In this document: piece after piece, positions 1 through 6,975 of the stretch
Position numbering within the stretch: the stretch's first letter is position 1
Layout of the letters: every line of letters starts with the position of its first letter
NCBI GenBank assembly: GCA_963991145.1
Contig: CAXDOZ010000015.1
Location: 1-33,818 of the forward strand
Reading direction: 5' to 3'
Source: CAXDOZ01 sp963991145
Lineage (GTDB): Bacteria; Bacteroidota; Bacteroidia; Chitinophagales; JABDMM01
DNA: 33,818 nt
Translations under genes and position numbers: made by a program
The notes under the pieces: model-generated
The model's database searches: none
The model's input: the letters and a program-made list of their open reading frames with translations, nothing else
What the model was told of the DNA's origin: nothing

Positions 1-159
1 GCTGAGGAGGCTCCTGCTGCTGAAGAAACTCCAGTAGAAGAAGCTCCAGTAGAAGAAGCTCCTGCAGAGGAAGCAACTACTGAAGAAACTCCTGCAGAGG
101 AAGCTTCAGAAGAAGAAAACAAAGAGGAAGAATCAGACGAAGAAAAGAAAGCTGAGTAA
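1..159 (+). CDS. rplQ: C-terminal acidic tail of a protein, probably 50S ribosomal protein L17 (partial, 5' end outside window)
   Basis: Frame 1 is open from the first base to a TAA at 157-159 and encodes 52 residues made almost only of Glu, Ala, Pro and Thr with a lysine-containing end (EEKKAE). No folded domain is visible. The identification is by context: in Bacteroidota rplQ closes the ribosomal protein/rpoA operon, its product often carries an Ala/Glu-rich C-terminal extension, and carA and eno can follow it. A strong terminator 25 bases after the stop fits the end of a highly expressed operon. Another protein with an acidic tail cannot be excluded because the conserved L17 body lies outside the window. 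Confidence 0.6.
   Translation, partial: AEEAPAAEETPVEEAPVEEAPAEEATTEETPAEEASEEENKEEESDEEKKAE
16..105 (+). repeat. Tandem 15-bp coding repeat (xxEEx units)
   Basis: Six consecutive 15-base units encode AAEET, PVEEA, PVEEA, PAEEA, TTEET and PAEEA. The units at 31-45 and 46-60 are identical base for base; the others differ at a few positions. The repeat lies in the acidic tail and probably grows and shrinks by slippage or unequal exchange without shifting the frame. Confidence 0.8.
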
Positions 160-183
160 GCGTTGATTCCCTTAAAAAATATT

Positions 184-216
184 AAGAGGACTTGTTTTTA
201 ACAGTCCTCTTTTTTT
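184..216 (+). terminator. rplQ: Intrinsic terminator after the L17-like gene
   Basis: A perfect 9-bp stem (AAGAGGACT at 184-192 pairing with AGTCCTCTT at 203-211) with a 10-base loop runs into a T tract at 210-216. It separates the upstream operon from carA. Confidence 0.85.
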
Positions 217-263
217 ATGCCCGTATCTTAACTACATGTGAATAGCTAAGGTGTTGAATTGCC

Positions 264-271
264 TATATTTG
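264..271 (+). promoter_or_regulatory. carA: Bacteroidota -7 promoter element of carA
   Basis: TATATTTG matches the Bacteroidota -7 consensus TAnnTTTG exactly and is followed by CGC, as in the lysS promoter in this window. No convincing TTG -33 element lies 19-21 bases upstream. Transcription would start near 277, giving a 5' leader of under 20 bases before the ATG at 294. Confidence 0.55.
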
Positions 272-293
272 CGCAGATTTTAAAATTCGCTCT

Positions 294-1403
294 ATGCCAC
301 AAAATGAAAGTCGCCCTGCTGTCTTGCTTCTTAAAGACGGCACAGTATTCCAGGGAAAGGCCGCAGGTGCCATCGGAACAACCACTGGTGAGTTATGCTT
401 TAATACCGGAATGACCGGCTATCAGGAAGTTTTTACCGACCCTTCCTACTTTGGTCAGCTGCTGATCATGACTAATGATCACATTGGTAATTATGGAATC
501 AAAGAAGATGAAGTTGAGTCCGATAGCGTAAAGATCGCCGGGATGGTTTGTAAGAACTATGTTCCCGCATATTCAAGAGAATTAGCTACTGAGAGTATTC
601 AGGATTATTTTGAGAGAGACAATCTTGTAGCAATTTCCGATGTTGACACCCGTGCAATCGTAAGGCACATTAGAGATAAAGGTGCAATGAACGCAATCAT
701 TTCATCTGAAGAACTCGATATAGAGAAATTAAAAGCTAAACTGGACAAAGTTCCATCGATGAGCGGTCTTGAGCTTAGCTCAAAAGTTTCTACCCGTGAG
801 CCATATTACGTTGGTGATGCAAGATTCGATAAGAAAGTTGCTGTTCTAGATTTAGGAGTAAAGAAGAATATCCTAAAGTGTCTTTCCGAAAGAAATTGTC
901 ACTTAAAGGTTTTTCCAGCGAAGTCTAGCTTTAAGGAAATGATGAGTTGGAATCCTGATGGATTCTTTATTTCAAACGGACCTGGTGATCCTGCTGCAAT
1001 GGATTATGCTATCGAAACCGTTAAAGAGATCCTCGATAGCGGGATGCCTTTATTTGGTATTTGTCTTGGACATCAAATCCTTGCTCTTGCTGCAGGCGTA
1101 GGCACCTACAAGATGCATAATGGTCATAGAGGACTAAATCACCCGGTTAAAAACCTTGTGAACGGATATTCAGAAATCACTTCTCAGAACCATGGTTTTG
1201 AGGTAAATGGAAAGGACATTGAGACGTCCGATATCGTTGAGGTAACTCATGTGAATCTTAATGATGAGACCATTGAGGGGATTCAGGTAAAAGGAAAGCC
1301 AGCCTTCTCTGTTCAATATCACCCGGAGTCCAGTCCTGGTCCTCATGATTCACGCTATCTGTTCGATGAGTTTGTACAGGCAATCGAAGATTACAGAAAA
1401 TAA
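294..1403 (+). CDS. carA: Carbamoyl-phosphate synthase small (glutaminase) subunit
   Basis: CarA hydrolyses glutamine and channels ammonia to the large subunit CarB to make carbamoyl phosphate for pyrimidine and arginine synthesis in the cytoplasm. The 369-residue protein has the N-terminal CPSase small-chain domain (about residues 9-150, with the NTGMTGYQE segment) and a C-terminal class I glutamine amidotransferase domain (about 185-365). The nucleophile is C257 in GICLGHQ, and H343 and E345 in QYHPE complete the triad. Length is normal for the family (about 360-390). The ATG lies shortly after a good -7 element. No carB is next to it; eno follows after 24 bases and is probably co-transcribed, a common Bacteroidota arrangement. 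Confidence 0.97.
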   Translation: MPQNESRPAVLLLKDGTVFQGKAAGAIGTTTGELCFNTGMTGYQEVFTDPSYFGQLLIMTNDHIGNYGIKEDEVESDSVKIAGMVCKNYVPAYSRELATESIQDYFERDNLVAISDVDTRAIVRHIRDKGAMNAIISSEELDIEKLKAKLDKVPSMSGLELSSKVSTREPYYVGDARFDKKVAVLDLGVKKNILKCLSERNCHLKVFPAKSSFKEMMSWNPDGFFISNGPGDPAAMDYAIETVKEILDSGMPLFGICLGHQILALAAGVGTYKMHNGHRGLNHPVKNLVNGYSEITSQNHGFEVNGKDIETSDIVEVTHVNLNDETIEGIQVKGKPAFSVQYHPESSPGPHDSRYLFDEFVQAIEDYRK

Positions 1404-1427
1404 ATCCACCATAAACTACAAGAGAAA

Positions 1428-2714
1428 ATGAGCTTAATCATTGATGTCCACGCACGTCAAATCCTCGATTCAAGAGGAAATCCTACAGTAGAGGCAGAGG
1501 TCCTTACAGAAACTGGATCATTCGGAAGAGCAATGGTTCCTTCAGGAGCCTCTACAGGTAAGCATGAAGCTGTAGAACTTCGTGATACTGATTCTGGCCT
1601 TTACCTTGGAAAAGGAGTTGAGATCGCAGTAAACAATGTAAACTCTACGATCAAGGAGGCAGTACTAGGACAGTCTGCATTAGATCAGTCTTTGATTGAT
1701 GAGATCATGCTGGATCTAGATGGTACTCCAAATAAGTCTGTTCTGGGCGCTAATGCTATGCTTGCTGTTTCTCTTGCAGTTGCAAGAGCTGGAGCGGCTG
1801 AGCTTGGCCTACCTTTATACCGTTACCTGGGTGGGGTGCACGCGAGAACTCTTCCGGTTCCAATGATGAACATCCTCAATGGAGGAGAGCATGCAGATAA
1901 TGCAATTGATTTCCAGGAATTCATGATTATGCCTGTTGGTGCAGAAAGCTTCAAGGACTCATTAAGAATGGGGGTTGAGGTATTCCATCATTTAAAGAAT
2001 GTCCTTAAGAGTCAGGGTTACGCAACTAATGTTGGAGATGAAGGAGGATTCGCTCCTGGAATTAACTCCAATGAAGAGGCGATCGAAACTGTGTTGACTG
2101 CAATTGAAAAAGCTGGCTACAAGCCTGGTGATGATATCTTGATCGCTCTTGATGCGGCTATCACTGAATTGTATCTGGAAGATGAAGGGCTATACTGCTT
2201 TAAGAAGTCTTCAGGCAAGAAGATGAGCAGCGATGAAATGGTTGGTTACTGGGAAGAGTGGGTGAAGAAATACCCTATTGCTTCAATCGAGGATGGAATG
2301 TCTGAAGATGATTGGGAAGGTTGGAAGAACTTAACTGATAAGATCGGAGATGATGTCCAATTAGTTGGGGATGATCTTTTTGTAACTAACTCTACAAGAC
2401 TTCAGGATGGTATCGAACAGGGTGTTGCCAACTCGATTCTTGTGAAAGTAAATCAGATCGGAACCTTAAGTGAAACCATCGATGCTGTTGATCTGGCAAC
2501 CAGAAATGGATATACTAATGTGATTTCTCACCGATCAGGTGAAACTGAGGATACTACTATTGCAGACCTTGCTGTTGCTTTGAATTCTGGCCAGATCAAA
2601 ACAGGCTCAGCTTCAAGAAGTGACAGAATTGCAAAGTATAATCAACTATTGAGAATTGAAGAGGAGTTAGGTGATCAGGCAAGATTCCCTGGAAAGAGCT
2701 TCAAGTTTGCTTAA
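1428..2714 (+). CDS. eno: Enolase (2-phosphoglycerate dehydratase)
   Basis: Enolase interconverts 2-phosphoglycerate and phosphoenolpyruvate in glycolysis and gluconeogenesis. The 428-residue protein is full length. It opens with the conserved ARQILDSRGNPTVE segment and has the flexible loop SGASTGKHEAVELRD, the NGGEHADNAIDFQEFM segment, metal-ligand motifs IALDAA, SIEDGM and VGDDLF, the catalytic lysine in LVKVNQIGT, the ISHRSGETED loop and the GQIKTGSASRSDR segment near the end. No key residue appears changed. It lies 24 bases after carA with no terminator between them. A terminator hairpin follows 75 bases after its stop, placed unusually against the next start codon. Confidence 0.98.
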   Translation: MSLIIDVHARQILDSRGNPTVEAEVLTETGSFGRAMVPSGASTGKHEAVELRDTDSGLYLGKGVEIAVNNVNSTIKEAVLGQSALDQSLIDEIMLDLDGTPNKSVLGANAMLAVSLAVARAGAAELGLPLYRYLGGVHARTLPVPMMNILNGGEHADNAIDFQEFMIMPVGAESFKDSLRMGVEVFHHLKNVLKSQGYATNVGDEGGFAPGINSNEEAIETVLTAIEKAGYKPGDDILIALDAAITELYLEDEGLYCFKKSSGKKMSSDEMVGYWEEWVKKYPIASIEDGMSEDDWEGWKNLTDKIGDDVQLVGDDLFVTNSTRLQDGIEQGVANSILVKVNQIGTLSETIDAVDLATRNGYTNVISHRSGETEDTTIADLAVALNSGQIKTGSASRSDRIAKYNQLLRIEEELGDQARFPGKSFKFA

Positions 2715-2770
2715 TAGGTCAATAAACCACTACCTGTTTGAAAGCGCAATGGTGAATAATAGGTAGACGT

Positions 2771-2778
2771 TACATTTG
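2771..2778 (+). promoter_or_regulatory. ftsB: Candidate -7 element for the division gene downstream of eno
   Basis: TACATTTG matches TAnnTTTG at all fixed positions; no clear TTG lies 19-21 bases upstream. If used, transcription starts near 2785 and the whole 5' leader would be the terminator-like hairpin that follows. Confidence 0.4.
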
Positions 2779-2788
2779 AAAATAAATT

Positions 2789-2812
2789 AGCCCTCAGCCG
2801 AGGGCTTTTTTT
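2789..2812 (+). terminator. eno: Intrinsic terminator of eno, ending at the next start codon
   Basis: A perfect 7-bp GC-rich stem (AGCCCTC at 2789-2795, GAGGGCT at 2800-2806) with a 4-base loop is followed by seven T at 2806-2812. The next base, 2813, is the A of the ATG of the FtsB/DivIC gene, so the terminator occupies the place of its ribosome binding site. Confidence 0.8.
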
Positions 2813-3121
2813 ATGCAGTACTTCTCCAGATTATACGATCGATTACCAGCAGTCCTAAAGAACAAGTATGTTCTTAGCTCGCTTGTTTTCGCCATATGGA
2901 TGAGCTTCTTTGATAGCAATAATCTTATGGTTCAGATGGAACGCAGATCAAGCATTGAAGATCTGGAAGATCAAAAGGAGTATTATTCTCAAGAAATTGG
3001 TGAGTCTCAAAGAGCACTTGATGATCTCTTAAGTGATCCTGCAAACATGGAGCGTTTTGCCCGTGAGCAATACTATATGAAAAGGGATAACGAGGAAATC
3101 TTCATTCTCGTAGAGGAATAG
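2813..3121 (+). CDS. ftsB: Septum formation initiator (FtsB/DivIC family) protein
   Basis: This is a bitopic membrane protein of the divisome; family members bridge late division proteins such as FtsL and FtsQ. The 102 residues show a short cytoplasmic N-terminus, one membrane segment (about 20-37), and a periplasmic coiled coil (about 45-75). The end (DPANMERFAREQYYMKRDNEEIFIL) matches the conserved FtsB/DivIC region, here cited only as 3020-3115. Its place after eno is shared with E. coli ftsB. The ATG at 2813 is the only start that keeps the membrane segment, as the frame closes at 2783-2785 and the next Met is inside that segment. The start directly follows a terminator hairpin. Whether it is called FtsB or DivIC is a matter of naming; the family is clear. 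Confidence 0.88.
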   Translation: MQYFSRLYDRLPAVLKNKYVLSSLVFAIWMSFFDSNNLMVQMERRSSIEDLEDQKEYYSQEIGESQRALDDLLSDPANMERFAREQYYMKRDNEEIFILVEE

Positions 3122-3874
3122 CTATTTCCCAAGCCAGTGCTTGAAACCTCTTGACTTTTCTGAGCTAATTACGATATCGCCTTGCTGCTGAGGTTTAAGG
3201 TTGATCTTGAGTCTTCCTTTGAAGTAGGGGTGGATCTCAGAAATGGCAGTGATGTTTACAATGAATTGTCGGTTTGCTCTATTAAAAACCTTTGGATCAA
3301 GTTCCCCTTCAATCTCATCAAGAGTTTGATCTACAGGAAACTTCTTGCCATCATGAGTGACAAGAATGATCACTCTTTGGTCTGAATAGAAATAGGCGAT
3401 CTCATCTGCACCAATTGACTTTATTAAGTTTCCAGCTTTTACCAGATATCTGTCACGGTAGGATTGAGTTTGTTTCTTCAAGAGATCAATGAGATCACTC
3501 ATCTCACTTCCATTTGCCTGAAAAACCGTTTCATACTTTTCAATCGCTTTTGCCAGATCTTCATATTTGATCGGTTTAAGCAGGTAGTCAACAGATTTCA
3601 ATCTGAATGCTTCAATAGCATACTCATCATATGCAGTGGTAAAGATGATACTGGATTTAGGGTTGATCTGCTGGTAGATCTCGAATGCAGACCCATCAGC
3701 CAAATGAATATCCTGAAGAATAAGATCCGGATCAGGGTTTCTCATTAACCAATCGATAGACTCCTCCACCGTATCCAGAGACCCAACGATCTCGATATCA
3801 CTATTGTACTCTTTTACCAGATCAGCGATCTTCTCAGCTGCAAGTGGTTCGTCTTCAATAATTAATACTCTCAT
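3122..3874 (-). CDS. LytTR-family response regulator
   Basis: This is a DNA-binding response regulator paired with the adjacent sensor kinase. Residues 1-120 form a receiver domain with acidic residues E7/D8/E9 after VLII, phospho-acceptor D55 in LILQDIHL, the TT/A switch at about 79-81 and K100 in DYLLKPI. Residues about 140-245 form a LytTR DNA-binding domain (RYLVKAGN..., FNRANRQFIVN, ending in ISSEKSRGFKHWL). At 250 residues the length is typical. The ATG is one base from the stop of the kinase gene, so the two are almost certainly translated from one mRNA. Its stop codon abuts the stop of the convergent FtsB/DivIC gene with no base between. The regulated genes cannot be read from the sequence; autoregulation through dyads in the large upstream gap is possible. 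Confidence 0.92.
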   Translation of the reverse strand: MRVLIIEDEPLAAEKIADLVKEYNSDIEIVGSLDTVEESIDWLMRNPDPDLILQDIHLADGSAFEIYQQINPKSSIIFTTAYDEYAIEAFRLKSVDYLLKPIKYEDLAKAIEKYETVFQANGSEMSDLIDLLKKQTQSYRDRYLVKAGNLIKSIGADEIAYFYSDQRVIILVTHDGKKFPVDQTLDEIEGELDPKVFNRANRQFIVNITAISEIHPYFKGRLKINLKPQQQGDIVISSEKSRGFKHWLGK

Positions 3875-3875
3875 T

Positions 3876-4913
3876 CTAATTCAGCTTTACGAGGGGTAAT
3901 TTAACTACAAAGTACGATTCCGTTTCTTCCACTTCTATACTTCTTTTCGCCAGGTGTTGGAATCTAGATCTAATGTTCTTCAATCCAATGCCCGTGGAAA
4001 TAGGTTGGGCCTGCTTTTTTTGCATTGAATTCCTGACAACAAGAAACTCATCATCCTCGGTAAAAATCTCAATTGATAAAGGTTTTGCTCGTGAAACTAC
4101 ATTGTGCTTTACTGCATTCTCTATAAGCAATTGAAGAGCTAAAGGAGGGATATCGTAGCTCATGTATTTCTCTTCTACCCGAATATCAATGTTAATGTTC
4201 CCTCCATGTCTTTTGTCAAGCAAGTACTTATAGGACTCCAAAAACTCCAGTTCCTCTGTGATCGTCACCATAAGGTTCCCAAGCCTATTCAATACATATC
4301 GATATACGTCAGAAAGCTCTTCTACAAAGTGTTTTGCAGTGTCGGGGTCCTTATCGATCAATACCGATAAGGTATTAAGACTATTGAACAGGAAATGGGG
4401 ATTGATTTGGTTCCTTAGACTCTTTAGCTGAGACCTGATCGATTCGTTCTTGAACTTCTCTGTGAGGACCAGGGACTTTTTCCATTGGGTAAACAGGTAG
4501 AAGGCTTCGTAATAGAAGTTTGTGATGATCGCTATCAGGAATCCTGTTACAATCAGAGATTGGATTTTATCCTGTGTAATGAATTGATTTGTGATCTGAA
4601 GGTATATGGCACTTGCTGGAATAACTATGATTGCCGCCATACTACCATTGAGTATAAACTGAAGGAGCAATCTCTTCCAGGGAGCTTCATTCCACGAATA
4701 GAAGTTGTTCAGGCTATATATTACAGTCCTGTTGCTGATCCAGATAAGCAGGACAATACAGACTGTGAAAATGAACTCAAAGTAGAAAGGGAGGTAGAGT
4801 GGGGATCTGTCATTGAATAGAAGTGACAGAATAATTATCAGGAAGGGTATCGCGAATCTTCGATACCAAATGTCATAAATGACATAATCGTTTCTGTATA
4901 TCCTGGTCGACAA
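3876..4913 (-). CDS. LytS/YehU-type sensor histidine kinase
   Basis: This is an inner-membrane sensor kinase of the His_kinase family that pairs with LytTR regulators. The 345 residues show four probable membrane segments (about 20-35, 43-60, 83-105 and 118-140) with almost no periplasmic domain. A linker follows, then the phospho-acceptor H173 in NQINPHFLFNSLN and an HATPase domain with the N-box LLIENAVKHN and the G-box GIGLKNIRSR. The start is uncertain: the frame is closed upstream at a TAG seven codons before the TTG at 4913, and no in-frame ATG exists before residue 92. The TTG is therefore taken, with AGAGGA just ahead of it. A minus-strand promoter and a terminator-like hairpin precede it. 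The signal sensed is unknown. Confidence 0.88.
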   Translation of the reverse strand: MSTRIYRNDYVIYDIWYRRFAIPFLIIILSLLFNDRSPLYLPFYFEFIFTVCIVLLIWISNRTVIYSLNNFYSWNEAPWKRLLLQFILNGSMAAIIVIPASAIYLQITNQFITQDKIQSLIVTGFLIAIITNFYYEAFYLFTQWKKSLVLTEKFKNESIRSQLKSLRNQINPHFLFNSLNTLSVLIDKDPDTAKHFVEELSDVYRYVLNRLGNLMVTITEELEFLESYKYLLDKRHGGNINIDIRVEEKYMSYDIPPLALQLLIENAVKHNVVSRAKPLSIEIFTEDDEFLVVRNSMQKKQAQPISTGIGLKNIRSRFQHLAKRSIEVEETESYFVVKLPLVKLN

Positions 4914-4970
4914 GTTCCTCTGTAATTTATTCTAAAGTACTCAGCCCTTAAGAGATGTGAAAATTGGCCT

Positions 4971-5004
4971 AAAAAAGAAAAAGCCCCGGGGACTAATCCG
5001 GGGC
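4971..5004 (-). terminator. Promoter-proximal terminator or attenuator ahead of the two-component operon
   Basis: On the minus strand a perfect GC-only 7-bp stem (plus-strand arms 4983-4989 and 4998-5004, GCCCCGG/CCGGGGC) with an 8-base loop is followed by a T-rich run (TTTTTCTTTTTT, plus 4982 down to 4971). It lies about 15 bases after the predicted transcription start and about 60 bases before the kinase start, so it would end most transcripts as an RNA of about 45-50 bases unless something allows read-through. Confidence 0.75.
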
Positions 5005-5025
5005 CGTAACAAAACAAAAACGACA

Positions 5026-5056
5026 CAAATATGACTCACTAAAAGTCACACTTCAA
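5026..5056 (-). promoter_or_regulatory. Minus-strand -33/-7 promoter upstream of the kinase gene
   Basis: On the minus strand TTG (plus 5054-5056) is followed after exactly 20 bases by CATATTTG (plus 5026-5033), one mismatch from TAnnTTTG. Element type and spacing fit the Bacteroidota promoter. Transcription would start near 5019 and run directly into the hairpin at 4983-5004. Confidence 0.55.
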
Positions 5057-5153
5057 TAGTGTGAAGTCAAGAGAAAGCCTGTGAAGCGGGATAATTATCA
5101 ATTGAGTATGCCGAATCACTATTCCCATGACATTTCTATGAAGATTACCATTT

Positions 5154-5184
5154 GGTCATATTTCCAAAATAGCTATTTATGACC
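5154..5184. promoter_or_regulatory. Inverted repeat, candidate operator
   Basis: GGTCATA at 5154-5160 is repeated in inverse orientation as TATGACC at 5178-5184, and the space between contains the perfect 12-bp palindrome AAATAGCTATTT (5167-5178). Such nested symmetry in a divergent promoter region suggests a protein-binding site. There is no direct evidence for the protein. Confidence 0.4.
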
Positions 5185-5434
5185 ATTTTCACGATTAACA
5201 ATCGATAAGCACAGTACTTAGTTCACTGAGAGACATTTATCAATTGGCTCCGTTTGCTTTTGCCGGAAAGTGGGAGATTGTAACCGGGGAGGTGGTACAA
5301 TAGTTCTTATACCCACCCCAATAGGCCCACTCCTTTTAGTCTCTAATTCTATTGGTAAAAATTCATTCATTTCGCCCTTCGGGCGGATGTTAATACAATC
5401 AACATATAGCCTCTGCCCACACTACTGTTATTGG

Positions 5435-5442
5435 TATATTTG
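5435..5442 (+). promoter_or_regulatory. lysS: Bacteroidota -7 promoter element of lysS
   Basis: TATATTTG followed by CGC matches the -7 consensus and the carA promoter. No clear -33 TTG is present. Transcription would start near 5449, leaving a leader of about 12 bases before the ATG at 5461. Confidence 0.5.
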
Positions 5443-5460
5443 CGCCCTTAAATCAACAGC

Positions 5461-6975
5461 ATGGTTAAGCTTAGCGAACAAGAGATACAGAGAAGGAAAA
5501 ACCTTGAGTCTATCAGGGAAATGGGAGTTGAACCCTATCCTGCAGACTTGTTTGATGTGAATAGTTCTTCAACAGAGATCAAGGAGAATTATAATGAAGA
5601 GGAGAATAACTACCAGGACGTAGTTATTGCAGGAAGATTAATGATGAAGCGCGTGATGGGTAAAGCATCATTTGCAGAGTTGATGGATTCAAAGGGTAAG
5701 ATCCAGATCTATGTAAACAGAGATGAGATCTGCCCGGGAGAAGATAAGTCCCTCTACAATGACTTATTCAAAAAGTACCTTGATATCGGAGACTACATCG
5801 GGGTTAAAGGATATGTTTTCAAAACAAAAGTTGGAGAGACCACCATTCATGTTACTGAGCTAAAGCTTCTCAGTAAATCGCTAAAACCTCTTCCAATCGT
5901 TAAGACGGATGCAGAAGGAAATGTCTATGATTCCTTCAGTGACCCTGAACAGAGATATCGTCAACGGTATATTGATCTTTTGGTCAATCCTGAAGTAAAG
6001 ACAGCTTTTCATCAGAGGTCGGTCATGATCCAGTCCATGAGAAATTTTCTTACAGAGAAAGGATACATGGAAGTTGAAACTCCGATTCTTCAGCCATTAT
6101 ATGGGGGAGCAGCTGCTCGCCCATTTAAGACGCATCACAATACGCTGGATATGACCTTGTATTTGCGTATCGCAAATGAACTGTACTTAAAGCGATTGAT
6201 CGTAGGTGGATATGATGGAGTATTCGAGTTTGCAAAGGACTTCCGTAATGAAGGAATGTCTCGATTCCATAATCCTGAATTCACTATGATGGAGCTTTAT
6301 GTAGCCTATAAGGACTACAATTGGATGATGGATCTTATGGAGGAGATGACCGAGAAAATTGCAATGGATGTTCATGGCAAAACTGAGGTTGAGGTTGGTG
6401 AGAACACTATAAACTTCCAAAGACCATGGAAGCGATATACCATGTTTGAATCTATCAAGGAATACACAGGAAAGGATATTTCCAATCTGGATGAAGCCGG
6501 TCTTAGGGAAGTAGCAAGAGAGCTTAAGGTTCCTATTGACGATACGATGGGTAAGGGAAAACTAATTGATGAGATCTTCGGAGAGCATGTAGAGCCAAAG
6601 CTTATCCAACCTACATTCATTACAAATTACCCTCTTGAAATGTCTCCTTTGGCTAAGAATCATAGAGACCATGAGGGATTGGTAGAACGATTTGAAGTCA
6701 TTTGTAACGGTAAAGAGATCTGTAATGCATTCTCTGAGTTAAATGATCCAATTGATCAACGAGAGAGATTTGAAGAGCAACTTGAACTTGGAAAAAGGGG
6801 AGATGAAGAGGCGATGACTTTAGATGAAGATTTCCTTTCGGCTCTTGAAATCGGAATGCCACCAACTTCAGGCATTGGCATAGGAATTGACCGTTTAGCT
6901 ATGATAATTACCAATAGCAATTCAATTCAAGATGTACTTTTCTTTCCTCAAATGCGTCCACAAAAGAATGACTAG
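5461..6975 (+). CDS. lysS: Lysyl-tRNA synthetase, class II
   Basis: LysRS charges tRNA(Lys) with lysine. The 504-residue protein has the N-terminal OB-fold anticodon-binding domain (about residues 50-155, starting VVIAGRLMMKRVMGKASF) and a class II catalytic domain (about 170-500). Motif 1 lies near GYMEVETPILQP, motif 2 is FRNEGMSRFHNPEFTMMELY (about 260-280) and motif 3 is GIGIGIDRLAM near the end. Length is typical. The last codons overlap the ATG of the leucine-rich-repeat gene by 8 bases, so the two should be translationally coupled. Confidence 0.97.
   Translation: MVKLSEQEIQRRKNLESIREMGVEPYPADLFDVNSSSTEIKENYNEEENNYQDVVIAGRLMMKRVMGKASFAELMDSKGKIQIYVNRDEICPGEDKSLYNDLFKKYLDIGDYIGVKGYVFKTKVGETTIHVTELKLLSKSLKPLPIVKTDAEGNVYDSFSDPEQRYRQRYIDLLVNPEVKTAFHQRSVMIQSMRNFLTEKGYMEVETPILQPLYGGAAARPFKTHHNTLDMTLYLRIANELYLKRLIVGGYDGVFEFAKDFRNEGMSRFHNPEFTMMELYVAYKDYNWMMDLMEEMTEKIAMDVHGKTEVEVGENTINFQRPWKRYTMFESIKEYTGKDISNLDEAGLREVARELKVPIDDTMGKGKLIDEIFGEHVEPKLIQPTFITNYPLEMSPLAKNHRDHEGLVERFEVICNGKEICNAFSELNDPIDQRERFEEQLELGKRGDEEAMTLDEDFLSALEIGMPPTSGIGIGIDRLAMIITNSNSIQDVLFFPQMRPQKND

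Larger units (their letters stand above)
4914..5460. other. 547-base intergenic region with several dyads
   Basis: This is the only gap over 300 bases in the window, between the divergent kinase gene and lysS. It holds a minus-strand promoter (5026-5056) and terminator hairpin (4971-5004), an ACTTCA/TGAAGT dyad at 5050-5067, a GGTCATA/TATGACC dyad around a 12-bp palindrome at 5154-5184, nested stems GTGGG/CCCAC (5270-5274 with 5326-5330) and GGTGG/CCACC (5291-5295 with 5313-5317), a CGCCC/GGGCG hairpin at 5373-5385 and the lysS promoter. I see no tRNA, no convincing protein-coding frame, and no RNA family I can name. Confidence 0.6.

Noticed and set aside
2730..2766. CTACCT/AGGTAG inverted repeat between eno and the division gene
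   Set aside because: Only 6-bp arms 25 bases apart; too weak to call an operator without conservation data.
4838..5026. A 62-codon GTG-initiated frame on the minus strand spanning the terminator hairpin
   Set aside because: It is read through the hairpin and T tract, overlaps the kinase start out of frame and has an unnatural composition; no domain is visible.
5270..5560. A 96-codon frame on the plus strand before and into lysS
   Set aside because: It overlaps the lysS promoter and 100 bases of lysS in another frame, and shows no domain or signal peptide; the nested stems in the DNA explain the region better.
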